Positions 27,693 through 35,156 are shown, counted from the first letter of the stretch. The stretch is DNA of 64,000 bases from Henriciella marina (GCF_027213945.1 NZ_JAPWGW010000001.1:124001-188000), one strand, 5' to 3'. Notes: a model not told the origin generated them from the letters alone. Program-made: numbers and translations.

Positions 27693-28490
27693 CTAGCGGG
27701 CTGTCAGCGTCTCGCCCCAGTCCGATGTCACGGTTAGCAGACCGGTCTCGTCGATCTGAAGCTGTGAGACGTTTTCCATCAGATCGAGGAAGAAGTTCTC
27801 CTGCGCCATGACTTCCGGCATGCAGGCTTTGCGCGTCAGGGCAATTGGGCCGATGGAGAGAATGCTGTTCTCGATTGTACCGCTGGCCGTATAGGCGTTG
27901 CAGGACGCGTTGCCGCTAATCTGACCATTCTCATCAAACCGCAAGACGATCGGGGCGGAGGTCAGCACAGGCTCACCGTTCAGGCGGGCAATCATCCAGT
28001 CGCGTCCAGCGACATCGGATAATGTCACTTCATCATTTCCGGCTGGCGACAACATGATCATGCCAAGATCATTTCGCGCACTGTCCGCAACAAACGTGAC
28101 CGCGTCGTCTGTCTGCCATAGAAGCTCACCCATACTGTCCAAAACGGTCGCTGTGAGGCTCAGGCTGTCCGTGCCAGCTCCTTTATCAGCGACGGCAACC
28201 TCGAACGGAATTGGCACCTGACGGCCATTCAGGGCGAAGCTCTGTTCAGCGAGCACGTCGTCGCCAACCGCTTCGACGCGACGTACCGCGAGGCTTGCAA
28301 CGGCCCCTTGAGGCAAGGCGATACGCTGGCGATAGGTCAGTGAACCGAAAATGCTTCTTTCCTGCACCTCTGCCTCCGTATCAGAACCCGTGACTTCGCT
28401 GCCGGGCTCTGTCGCGGGCGTTTCCAGACCGGTCTGCGCACAGCCTGCCATCAGGACCAGGCCACAAAAAATGATCGACGTTTTCTTCAT
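27693..28490 (-). CDS. Lipoprotein with YbaY-like and META domains
   Basis: 265 residues. Lipoprotein signal (CGLVLMAGC), then a YbaY/YscW-like beta domain (about 45-140: GSLTYRQRIALPQGAVASLAVRRV, GRQVPIPFEVAV). A META/HslJ-like domain follows (about 150-260: DWMIARLNGEPV, SGNASCNAYTASGTIENSILSIGPIALTRKACM, with the usual two Cys). META proteins include HslJ, linked to heat-shock and novobiocin tolerance. It converges on the BON gene with 12 bp between them. Confidence 0.82.
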   Translation of the reverse strand: MKKTSIIFCGLVLMAGCAQTGLETPATEPGSEVTGSDTEAEVQERSIFGSLTYRQRIALPQGAVASLAVRRVEAVGDDVLAEQSFALNGRQVPIPFEVAVADKGAGTDSLSLTATVLDSMGELLWQTDDAVTFVADSARNDLGMIMLSPAGNDEVTLSDVAGRDWMIARLNGEPVLTSAPIVLRFDENGQISGNASCNAYTASGTIENSILSIGPIALTRKACMPEVMAQENFFLDLMENVSQLQIDETGLLTVTSDWGETLTAR

Positions 28491-28643
28491 GAGAGACTCT
28501 TTGTCTGGCGTTGGTGACCTTTACCGTCAGGCAACGCAGTTCAGCAAGTTCTGGGCAGGGCGAAACATTTCGTCCGCTGCCTTTCAGGCATGAATTCACG
28601 GTTGAGTGATCCGGAGACGCCCGAGGACCGTAGGGATGGAACA

Positions 28644-28695
28644 GGGGTATTGCAGCGGAAATTAGAACGTTGAATTGTTTATAAATTTTAATGAT
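28644..28695 (+). promoter_or_regulatory. AT-rich promoter region of the fasciclin gene
   Basis: In the 259-bp gap before the fasciclin gene this stretch is strikingly AT-rich (TTGAATTGTTTATAAATT, with TATAAA near 28680). It offers a plausible sigma-70-like promoter about 60-70 bp before the ATG at 28750. The rest of the gap shows nothing definite. Confidence 0.4.
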
Positions 28696-28749
28696 CCAAC
28701 GCCAAAAGCGCCGCGTAGACATGGCTCCAAAACACCAAAGGAGCCTCCC

Positions 28750-29256
28750 ATGAAAAAATTCTTCGCATCCGTCGCCGCGACCGCCCTGCTTGTTGGCGGC
28801 GCCAGCGTGGCCTTTGCAGACGGCCATTCCGAGATGTCCGACAAGAAGAACATTGTCGAAACCGCTTCGGCCAATGACAATTTCTCGACGCTCGTGACCG
28901 CCGTGTCCGAAGCCGGTCTCGTCGATGCCCTCTCCGCGGAAGGTCCATTCACCGTTTTCGCGCCAACCAATGAAGCGTTTGCTGCCCTGCCAGAGGGCAC
29001 GGTCGAAACGCTGCTCATGGACGAGAATATCGAGCAGCTTCAGGCAATCCTCCAGCTCCACGTCGTTGCCGGCAAGATCAAGTCCGGCGATATCGCTGAA
29101 GGTTCGACCGAAGTCGAAACTCTTGGTGGCGAGACGATCGAAGTCGTGAATGATGGCCATTCCATTACCGTTGGCGGCGCCGAAGTTATCATGGCGGACG
29201 TTTACACCTCGAATGGTGTCATCCACGCCATCGACAGCGTCATCCTGCCAGAATAA
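28750..29256 (+). CDS. Secreted fasciclin (FAS1) domain protein
   Basis: 168 residues: signal peptide cleaved near SVAFA-DGH, then a single FAS1 domain (FSTLVTAVSEAGLVDALSAEGPFTVFAPTNEAFAALP ... VYTSNGVIHAIDSVILPE). FAS1 domains mediate adhesion or bind surface polymers; the ligand is unknown. AAAGGAGCC lies about 8 nt before the ATG. Followed by a very strong terminator. Confidence 0.92.
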   Translation: MKKFFASVAATALLVGGASVAFADGHSEMSDKKNIVETASANDNFSTLVTAVSEAGLVDALSAEGPFTVFAPTNEAFAALPEGTVETLLMDENIEQLQAILQLHVVAGKIKSGDIAEGSTEVETLGGETIEVVNDGHSITVGGAEVIMADVYTSNGVIHAIDSVILPE

Positions 29257-29280
29257 ATCCCTTTCCTCCCAGGGATTGCG

Positions 29281-29315
29281 AAAGCGCCCTCTCCTTCATG
29301 GAGAGGGCGCTTTTT
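29281..29315 (+). terminator. Intrinsic terminator after fasciclin gene
   Basis: 14-bp stem AAAGCGCCCTCTCC / GGAGAGGGCGCTTT with a TTCAT loop and a T-run. The strongest terminator in the window. Confidence 0.92.
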
Positions 29316-29413
29316 ATGCCTGATGCCAGCGCAATGCCGGTAAGGCGCTTATCAAACCGGGCAATCATCTTCATATAGCCAGTCAGAAGAGATTTGATGG
29401 AGGGCCAGGCGCC

Positions 29414-30364
29414 ATGAGCTTGCGGATCGCGATCCAGATGGACCCGCTGGAAAAGGTGGACATAAACGCAGACACCACCTTTGCGCTTGCAGAAGAAGCA
29501 CAAGCGCGTGGACACAAGATTTTTGTGTATGGGCCCCAGCATCTGAGCTTTGACACAGGCAGGCTGTTGGCCCGCGCGCGTCCGGCAACGGTTCAACGGG
29601 TGAAAGAAATACCGGGCATATTCGGCGACGAAACCGTGCTCGATCTTGCAAGCGACATTGATGTCGTCCTGATGCGTCAGGATCCGCCATTCGACATGTC
29701 CTACATTACGGCCTGCCACCTGCTTGAGCTTCTCAAAGGGCAGACGCTGGTCCTGAATGATCCAGAATTCGTCCGCTCCGGTCCGGAAAAACTGTTCCCG
29801 CTTCTCTTCCCGGAAATCATCCCCGACACGTTGATCTCCCGCGACCTGAAAGCCATCGAGGCTTTCCGTCAGCGCCACCGGGACATCATCATCAAGCCAC
29901 TCTACGGCAATGGCGGCGCGGGCGTTTTCCGTATGAAAGAAGACGACAGCAATTTCTCTTCCCTGATGGAAATGTTTCTCGAGCGCACGCGCGAGCCCCT
30001 GATCGCGCAGGCCTTCCTTCCGGCTGTCAGTAATGGCGACAAGCGCGTCATCCTGGTCAACGGTGAGGCCGTTGGCGCCATCAACCGCCGCCCCAAGAAG
30101 GGCGAGACACGCTCCAACATGCATGTTGGCGGCACGGCGGAGCCGACCGAGCTCAGCGATATCGATCGCCATATATGTGATATTATTGGCCCTGAGCTGC
30201 GCCGCCGTGATCAGCTTTTTGTTGGTATTGATGTGATCGGCGACAAGCTCACCGAAGTAAACGTCACCTCGCCGACTGGCATACAGGAGCTGAAACGCTT
30301 TTCAGGTATAGATGCGGCCAGCATTTTCTGGGATTGTGTGCAAGACAGAGTTGCCAAATCCTGA
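29414..30364 (+). CDS. gshB: Glutathione synthetase
   Basis: ATP-grasp ligase joining gamma-glutamylcysteine and glycine. 316 residues. Motifs: VLMRQDPPFDMSYITACHLLE, IIKPLYGNGGAGVFR (ATP loop), NRRPKKGETRSNMHVGGTAEP, FVGIDVIGDKLTEVNVTSPTG. Start ATG 29414 with GGAGG upstream. A small lipoprotein gene follows 27 bp later. Confidence 0.95.
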   Translation: MSLRIAIQMDPLEKVDINADTTFALAEEAQARGHKIFVYGPQHLSFDTGRLLARARPATVQRVKEIPGIFGDETVLDLASDIDVVLMRQDPPFDMSYITACHLLELLKGQTLVLNDPEFVRSGPEKLFPLLFPEIIPDTLISRDLKAIEAFRQRHRDIIIKPLYGNGGAGVFRMKEDDSNFSSLMEMFLERTREPLIAQAFLPAVSNGDKRVILVNGEAVGAINRRPKKGETRSNMHVGGTAEPTELSDIDRHICDIIGPELRRRDQLFVGIDVIGDKLTEVNVTSPTGIQELKRFSGIDAASIFWDCVQDRVAKS

Positions 30365-30391
30365 GGTCGCGCACACTCTGGAGGAATGAAT

Positions 30392-30796
30392 ATGAAAGCT
30401 CTTTCAATCGCCGCGGGCGTAGCCATCGCTTTTGCAGGAACTGCCTGTTCTGAGCAGGCGCCTGCCGAGCCGGAAAATGTATCGGCTGAGGCAGCTGCAC
30501 CCACCGCTGCTGCGACCACTTCCAGCAGTTCGCGTTTCAATCTGCGCATTCCGGGCGGTGAACCAGTAGCCGCTCCACAGGCTTCCGGTGGGTTCAACCT
30601 GCGCACGCCTGACGCGCCAGCGCCCTCGAATGATATTCCAATGCCGGAGAGCTCTGCGTCAACGCGCCTGAACGATGTGCCTGAAGTCGCAGTGCCGGGT
30701 CTCAACAATCCTGCCGCAGACATCGCGACCCGCAGCCGGACGCAAGCCCCCGACGTAAATACAGAGGATGACGACGACGTCATTCGCCTCGACTAG
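30392..30796 (+). CDS. Small lipoprotein with FNLR repeats, unknown function
   Basis: 134 residues. Lipoprotein signal (SIAAGVAIAFAGTAC). The mature part is Ala/Pro/Ser/Asn rich and probably disordered. It contains two copies of an FNLR[IT]P motif about 20 residues apart and an acidic end (EDDDDVIRLD). No family recognised. ATG at 30392 has GGAGGA six nt upstream and is preferred to the ATG at 30386. It may share the gshB transcript. Confidence 0.65.
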   Translation: MKALSIAAGVAIAFAGTACSEQAPAEPENVSAEAAAPTAAATTSSSSRFNLRIPGGEPVAAPQASGGFNLRTPDAPAPSNDIPMPESSASTRLNDVPEVAVPGLNNPAADIATRSRTQAPDVNTEDDDDVIRLD

Positions 30797-30882
30797 GCCT
30801 ATACAAACTTAAACCTTCAGGCGATATTGTTCTTTCTTTGTTCCGGCCCTCATGCTAGGCTGGATTGCGAAAGGATATCGCC

Positions 30883-31796
30883 ATGGTTTGCCGCGTCACG
30901 ACATTTGCCTTCGAAGGCATCGAAGCCAAACCCGTCGACGTTCAGGTTCAGATCAGCTCAGGCAATCCATTTTTCACGATTGTTGGTCTGCCCGACAAGG
31001 CCGTCGGCGAGAGCAAGGAACGTGTTCGCGCGGCCTTCTCCGCCATTGGTCTTGCCACTCCGCCAAAGCGGATCACGGTCAATCTCGCACCTGCCGACCT
31101 CCCCAAGGAGGGCAGCCATTATGACCTTGCCATCGCGCTTGCCATGCTGGCGGCCATGGGCGTGATCGCTCCCGACGCGCTGGATGGTCATGCAGCCATT
31201 GGGGAGTTATCGCTGGACGGCGCGCTTGGGCCGACGCTGGGGGTCCTCCCTGCCGCCATGGCGGCGCAGGCGATGGACCTACGGCTGATCTGTCCCGAAG
31301 TCTGCGGCCCTGAAGCGGCATGGGCCGGTGAAGGCACGCTGGCCGTGCCAAGCCTCATCGCCATGATTAATCACTTCGCAGGCCGTAGCAGCCTGCCCGC
31401 CCCGGTCGCCGGAGAGCTCGCGCCGCCGCAGGCCGTACCGGATCTTGCCGATGTAAAGGGTCAGGATGGCGCGAAACGCGTGCTCGAAATTGCGGCGGCT
31501 GGTGGTCACAACCTGCTTTTCTGCGGTCCGCCCGGGTCTGGAAAATCCATGCTGGCCCAGCGCCTGCCCGGCCTGCTACCGCCTCTGTCCGCAACAGAGC
31601 TTCTGGAAGTTTCGCAGATCCAGTCCGTCGCTGGCATGCTGGAGCGCGGCAAGCTCTCGCGTCAGCGCCCCTTCCGCGCGCCGCATCATTCCGCCTCAAT
31701 GGCTGCCCTAGTAGGCGGCGGCATCAAGGCGAGACCCGGCGAAGTATCGCTCGCCCATCATGGCGTGCTCTTTCTGGACGAGTTGCCAGAGTTCCC
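30883..31796 (+). pseudogene. comM: comM/yifB, 5' part (interrupted by insertion)
   Basis: Mg-chelatase-like AAA+ ATPase. In gammaproteobacteria ComM is a helicase for branch migration in natural transformation. This part holds the N-terminal ChlI-like domain ([20 protein letters not shown] ... [13 protein letters not shown]) and the start of the AAA+ domain with Walker A GPPGSGKS (about residue 215) and Walker [10 protein letters not shown] (about 296-304). An IS1595-type element interrupts codon 305. Read-through would add 11 foreign residues before a stop at 31825-31827, leaving no sensor, arginine finger or C-terminal domain. AAGGA lies 9 nt before the ATG. Confidence 0.93.
31789..31796. 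repeat. 8-bp target site duplication, left copy
   Basis: GAGTTCCC, identical to 35564-35571 at the other end of the element. Eight bp is the usual target duplication of IS1595-family elements. Confidence 0.92.
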
Positions 31797-31830
31797 CGGT
31801 ATTATGGCGCAAAGTCCGCAAATGTGATGT
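31797..31830. repeat. Left terminal inverted repeat of the element
   Basis: 34 bp, exactly complementary to 35530-35563. It ends in GTGATGT, which resembles the operator-like half-sites found inside the element. Confidence 0.94.
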
Positions 31831-31844
31831 ATAGACAATCATAA

Positions 31845-31865
31845 GCGGTGATGTTACTCATCGCC
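31845..31865 (+). promoter_or_regulatory. Operator-like imperfect palindrome before the first passenger gene
   Basis: GCGGTGATG and CTCATCGCC flank TTA. It lies 4 bp before the ATG at 31870 and overlaps a weak candidate promoter (TAGACA 31832-31837, TACTCA 31855-31860, 17-bp spacing). The half-site GGTGATG recurs before the transposase gene. With such a promoter the transcript would start next to the ATG. Confidence 0.4.
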
Positions 31866-31869
31866 CATT

Positions 31870-32334
31870 ATGAAGAACGAAATCACATACGACCGTCCCA
31901 ACACCGTCTCTGGCCTCGTCGCCAAACACAAAGAGCTTCAAGCCCTCCGCGAAAAGTACAAAGCGGAGATCAAGAAGCTCACCGTGGACATAGACCACCT
32001 GGACGCGGCTATCCGCCTGTTCGACCCGAACGCGGACACCTACGCGATAAAGGAATACGTCACGAAGCATCGCGCGGAGAAGGGAAGCGTGAAGCGCTTC
32101 GTTCTGAACACGCTTCGCGAGGCGTCGGAGCCTATGACTTCACGCCAGATCACGGAAGCGTGGGTAAAGGATCGCGGCCTAGCGGCTGACGAGGCCACCA
32201 TGAACGCTATAAGGAAGCGCATCGGCGCGTGCATAAAGTCATGCGTGAACCAAGGCTTGATCGAAGATCAGGGCTGGACCACGGACCACGACGCGAACGG
32301 GCCTTACAAGCTGTGGCGGGTTTCTACTCGCTAG
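31870..32334 (+). CDS. Passenger gene 1: coiled-coil and winged-helix-like protein, unknown function
   Basis: 154 residues. An N-terminal coiled coil of about 40 residues (KHKELQALREKYKAEIKKL) leads to DHLDAAIRLFDP. The C-terminal half looks like a winged helix (KRFVLNTLREASEPMTSRQITEAWVKDRG ... RIGACIKSCVNQGLIED). Similar unnamed proteins occur in alphaproteobacteria, but no function is known to me. There is no Shine-Dalgarno before the ATG; a leaderless transcript is possible. The 3' end overlaps the opposite gene by 11 bp. A candidate regulator of the element. Confidence 0.7.
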   Translation: MKNEITYDRPNTVSGLVAKHKELQALREKYKAEIKKLTVDIDHLDAAIRLFDPNADTYAIKEYVTKHRAEKGSVKRFVLNTLREASEPMTSRQITEAWVKDRGLAADEATMNAIRKRIGACIKSCVNQGLIEDQGWTTDHDANGPYKLWRVSTR

Positions 32335-33052
32335 GTTCTTCTGGCTCTGCGGCTTTCAGCATGGGTGTCACGGCGTTGATGAAGCTCACCAACTGCTTCG
32401 CGTCCTGCTGGTTCCTAATGGTGCCAGACAGGACGACCTGACCATCTGCGAAGGTATAGGACGGGCCGGAGAAACTCGCGTGCATGGCTGGGGCTGGCGT
32501 GGGTGCGGCGGTTTGCATGGGTGGGGGTGCCTCTGTTTGTGCTGGTTGAGGCGAGTCTGCCGCTTCCGACTGGGGTACTCCAGCGCTTTCGTAAGCATTC
32601 TTTAGCTCCAGAAATGAGCAAGTTTCCAGATACGATGATACCGCTGGGTTAATCGCGCGCTCAACAAAGCCCTCGCGCTTTAGGTAGGATTTCAGAGCAC
32701 CCTCGGACGGCCTGTCAGGAAATCGCTCTTTGAGGTGCGCGAACAGCTCTGGACTGAATGCCGCCCGATGTAACGCCCGCGCGTTACCTTCATCTGGGTC
32801 CGGGTACAGGCAGTCTACAGCCAGTTGCGATACTCTGACCTCTCCTTTGCTGACCTTCTCAATCAGTCCGTATTGGAAAATGGTGGCGATCGCCTTGTCT
32901 GAAGCGCCACTTAGTCCGCTGTAGCCGATGTGGGTGGCGAGGGTCTCTCGGTCCAGAGTGTTTGTTCGGTCTTGGTTGTATGCCATCTCCACTCGGCTAA
33001 GTGCTTGTTCTAATGAGAAATTTGGGTATGAGGGGCTTCTTGGACGGGTCAT
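32324..33052 (-). CDS. Passenger gene 2: unknown protein with Pro-rich linker
   Basis: 242 residues. The N-terminal 135 residues (SYPNFSLEQALSRVEMAY ... HIGYSGLSGASDKAIATIFQYGLIEKVSKGEVRVSQLA) have a winged-helix look and resemble unnamed alphaproteobacterial proteins. A Pro/Ala/Gln linker follows at about 165-195, then a small C-domain (YTFADGQVVLSGTIRNQQDAKQLVSFINAV). GGAG lies about 8 nt before the ATG. Function unknown; DNA binding is inference. Confidence 0.68.
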   Translation of the reverse strand: MTRPRSPSYPNFSLEQALSRVEMAYNQDRTNTLDRETLATHIGYSGLSGASDKAIATIFQYGLIEKVSKGEVRVSQLAVDCLYPDPDEGNARALHRAAFSPELFAHLKERFPDRPSEGALKSYLKREGFVERAINPAVSSYLETCSFLELKNAYESAGVPQSEAADSPQPAQTEAPPPMQTAAPTPAPAMHASFSGPSYTFADGQVVLSGTIRNQQDAKQLVSFINAVTPMLKAAEPEEPSE

Positions 33053-33128
33053 AAGCTTCTCCGCTTAAAAAAATTGCTTCATGGCGCAGAAATAAAATAT
33101 CCCACCAACACTGGCTTTTTTCAAGGGA

Positions 33129-33196
33129 AACTTCGCCCCGAAGCGGAGCTCTCCACAATGGAGGCGGAAAAGCTAGTTGACTCGCGGGGCGAAGTT
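33129..33196 (+). promoter_or_regulatory. Long inverted repeat with nested hairpin in the passenger region
   Basis: A perfect 12-bp inverted repeat (AACTTCGCCCCG 33129-33140; complement 33185-33196) encloses a smaller hairpin CTCCA-CAA-TGGAG (33151-33163). It lies between passenger gene 2 and the leader RNA. A candidate promoter (TTGACT 33177-33182, 17 bp, GTTAAT 33200-33205) overlaps its right arm. It may be an operator region or a structured RNA. Confidence 0.45.
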
Positions 33197-33233
33197 GACG
33201 TTAATCATGTTGTGGCCCCGAATCGGGACGCAG

Positions 33234-33416
33234 AAAGGAGGCGTGAATGACGATACGGGATTAGCCCTAGCGCGTAACGCTACGCAGCGTGCGACGGGCC
33301 TAAAACGACGAAGACCGCACCCCTGCAAGGGCGCGGTCTTAATGCGGGCTTAGCATCCAACTGAAACCGGCAGGGGTGTATTGAATCACCCCTGCCAACT
33401 TATGGCAAGGGGTTTT
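33234..33416 (+). promoter_or_regulatory. Putative attenuator leader RNA upstream of passenger gene 3
   Basis: Four competing segments: 1 = CACCCCTGC (33318-33326), 2 = GGCAGGGGTG (33369-33378), 3 = CACCCCTGCC (33387-33396), 4 = TGGCAAGGGG (33403-33412). Pairs 1:2 (9 bp) and 2:3 (10 bp) are perfect and exclude each other. Pair 3:4 (9 bp, one bulged A) is followed by TTTT and looks like a terminator. Segment 4 is also the Shine-Dalgarno (AAGGGG) of the ATG at 33421. Segment 1 can instead sit in hairpin AAGACCGC/GCGGTCTT (33311-33318, 33333-33340). This is the layout of an attenuator. Confidence 0.6.
33243..33353 (+). CDS. Possible leader peptide inside the attenuator RNA
   Basis: A perfect AAAGGAGG (33234-33241) sits before two starts. 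ATG 33247 gives a 5-codon peptide MTIRD (stop 33264). GTG 33243, nearly touching the Shine-Dalgarno, gives 36 residues ending at 33353. The longer frame has a run Lys-Arg-Arg-Arg-Pro (codons AAA CGA CGA AGA CCG), with Arg codons expected to be rare in such a GC-rich genome, just before segment 1. Either could couple translation to RNA folding. No homology evidence. Confidence 0.25.
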   Translation: MNDDTGLALARNATQRATGLKRRRPHPCKGAVLMRA

Positions 33417-33420
33417 CTCA

Positions 33421-33729
33421 ATGAAAACGTCTACATCTGAGCGCGATCTTGCGCTCGCGGCCATGCGCCTTCTGGCTTCTCAGCCATCGGGCTCGGCCTC
33501 ATATCGGCAGCTTCTGGCGCTTTTGCCAGATTCCGTCGATCTTTCCGAAACCGACTGTGAACCTTCCTCCACGCGTCCCACCGAATTGCGGTGGGAACAG
33601 CGCGTGAGGAATATCAACAGTCACCGTCAGGCTAGCAGCAACTTTATCTGCAAGGGCTATCTCAAGCCTATTCCTGACGGCTTGGCTCTCACCAATCAGG
33701 GGCGCGAGTTCCTGTTGTCCGCAGCCTAG
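33421..33729 (+). CDS. Passenger gene 3: small winged-helix protein (Mrr-N-like)
   Basis: 102 residues. RDLALAAMRLLASQPSGSASYRQLLALLP and WEQRVRNINSHRQASSNFICKGYLKPIPDGLALTNQGREFL resemble the winged-helix domain found at the N-terminus of Mrr-type restriction proteins and in many stand-alone alphaproteobacterial proteins. No nuclease domain is present. Its ribosome site is inside the 3' arm of the terminator hairpin at 33389-33412. It converges on the transposase gene. Confidence 0.72.
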   Translation: MKTSTSERDLALAAMRLLASQPSGSASYRQLLALLPDSVDLSETDCEPSSTRPTELRWEQRVRNINSHRQASSNFICKGYLKPIPDGLALTNQGREFLLSAA

Positions 33730-33749
33730 AACGATGGAAGCGGCAGGTT

Positions 33750-34715
33750 TTATGCCTGCCGCTTCTTTTGCCAGTACCCGCACCAAGCGTCCGACTTTGG
33801 CGCGATAGCCGCTGCACTGACTATCATGGCGAACTGTGAGCCGTTAGCGGTGCGGCGTGCATCTTCGCGCCATGCCATCTCAGTTGCGTAGGCGGCGAGG
33901 TACTTGCCTGCAACATGGTGGTGCGTACCGATTTCGGCGCGGCGGATGCGGCTGAAGAAGCTCTCAGCGGCGTTGGTGTTAGCGCCGTCCTGAGAGTAAG
34001 CCTTCTGGTGATTGATACGCTTTATCGGGAAGTGAGCGGCCAGCTTGTCCCAGTGAGCGGCTTCGTCAGCGTGGACGGTTGCGCCAGCTTGGACGTTGGC
34101 GCGGGTCAGAGCAACGCCTTCCGCTTCGTTCGAGACAACGCCCGTGCGCGTGCGGCCCTTGGTTTCGCGCATGGCAATAACGACCTGGCGCTTGCCGGAC
34201 TGGTGGATTTTGCGGCGGCGGTCCTTGCGATCTTCGCGGCGGTTGGCAGGCTTCACGTAGCCACCGAAGTACGCGCCATCGACTTCCACGTTGCCGGAGA
34301 GTGCGCCTTCGTCGCGTGCGGCGCCTATCGCTTCGCGCATCTTGTGGCAAAGAACGAAGGCGGCCTTGTAGGTGATGCATAGATCACGGGAGAGCTGGAG
34401 GGCGCTGTAGCCCTTCGCGCCATTCGTGAAGATAGCGATTGCGCCCAGTATATCGCGGACGCTCAGCTTGCGGCTATGGAATATCGTGCCGCTAGTCATG
34501 CTGAACTGGTACTTGCAGCCTTTGCACTGCCAGTAGTCAGGGCGCTTAAGGTCAGAGTGATCGAGGCAGCCACACTTAGGGCAAACAGGCTCACCGTCCG
34601 TTGAGGCCCAGCGCAGCGCGCGGAAGGATGACTTTGCATCTTCGTCTGACATGCGAAGCACTTTCGCGAGTGAAAGCGTCTTAGCGGCGGGCGAAAGGAG
34701 AAAGTGTTGAGCCAT
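33750..34715 (-). CDS. IS1595-family transposase
   Basis: 321 residues. Zinc ribbon at about 42-70 (CPKCGCLDH ... YWQCKGCKYQFSMTSGTIFH), then an ISXO2-like DDE domain: first Asp in VEVDGAYFGGY, second in VHADEAAHWDKL, and a later Asn/Glu in ANTNAAESFFSRIRR. Catalyses element movement. Promoter TTGACA (34769-34774, minus strand) - 17 bp - TAATTA (34746-34751), with palindromic sites in and just below it, suggests repression by an element protein. Confidence 0.93.
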   Translation of the reverse strand: MAQHFLLSPAAKTLSLAKVLRMSDEDAKSSFRALRWASTDGEPVCPKCGCLDHSDLKRPDYWQCKGCKYQFSMTSGTIFHSRKLSVRDILGAIAIFTNGAKGYSALQLSRDLCITYKAAFVLCHKMREAIGAARDEGALSGNVEVDGAYFGGYVKPANRREDRKDRRRKIHQSGKRQVVIAMRETKGRTRTGVVSNEAEGVALTRANVQAGATVHADEAAHWDKLAAHFPIKRINHQKAYSQDGANTNAAESFFSRIRRAEIGTHHHVAGKYLAAYATEMAWREDARRTANGSQFAMIVSAAAIAPKSDAWCGYWQKKRQA

Positions 34716-34727
34716 TTACATCATATC

Positions 34728-34774
34728 CGGTGAGGTTCATCACCGTAATTAGATGTATACATCACCGCTGTCAA
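34728..34774 (-). promoter_or_regulatory. Transposase promoter with two palindromic operator candidates
   Basis: On the minus strand TTGACA (34769-34774) and TAATTA (34746-34751) are 17 bp apart. A perfect 12-bp palindrome GATGTATACATC (34752-34763) fills the spacer. A second palindrome, CGGTGA-6 nt-TCACCG (34728-34745), lies between the -10 and the start codon at 34715. Both contain a GGTGATG-like half-site also present at 31845. Confidence 0.6.
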
Positions 34775-34815
34775 GGGTGTATATCATCAAATATGATGCT
34801 TTTAGGAGACTCCCT

Positions 34816-35043
34816 ATGTCAGACGTAGATGCTCAGTATCAAACGCGCGCCAAGAATATACTGAAGGCGGAGCTTAAGCGGCGAGGGTTGACCTATCGCG
34901 AGCTTGCGGAGCGGCTGACCAATCTCGGCAGCCCAGAATCAGAGCGCAACCTGACCAACAAGATAAGCCGGGGCAGCTTCACTACGGCATTCTTTATAAT
35001 GTGCATGGACGCCATCGGAGCGAAGGACGTGCAGCTCGCATGA
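34816..35043 (+). CDS. Passenger gene 4: DUF6471 helix-turn-helix-like protein
   Basis: 75 residues from ATG 34816 (TTAGGAG 34802-34808 upstream). The core LKAELKRRGLTYRELAERLTNLG ... ERNLTNKISRGSFTTAFFIMCMDAIG matches DUF6471, a small lambda-repressor-like fold. It is divergent from the transposase, sharing the palindromic promoter region, which makes it a good candidate repressor of the element. That role is inference. It overlaps the next small gene by 4 bp. Confidence 0.82.
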   Translation: MSDVDAQYQTRAKNILKAELKRRGLTYRELAERLTNLGSPESERNLTNKISRGSFTTAFFIMCMDAIGAKDVQLA

Positions 35044-35156
35044 GCTGGAACAACGATCCAAACTACGCGCCACCAACGCGATGGTGGGACTACGCTCTTG
35101 GCCTTGCGTGGATCGCGGCTCCAGCGGCATGGGCGCTGCTCAAATCCGCTGGTTAA
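35040..35156 (+). CDS. Passenger gene 5: 38-residue single-span membrane peptide
   Basis: ATGA overlap with the DUF6471 gene. The peptide begins MSWNNDPNYAPPTRWWDY and has a hydrophobic segment WDYALGLAWIAAPAAWALL. Translation is probably coupled to the upstream gene. Function unknown; too short for family assignment. Confidence 0.5.
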   Translation: MSWNNDPNYAPPTRWWDYALGLAWIAAPAAWALLKSAG

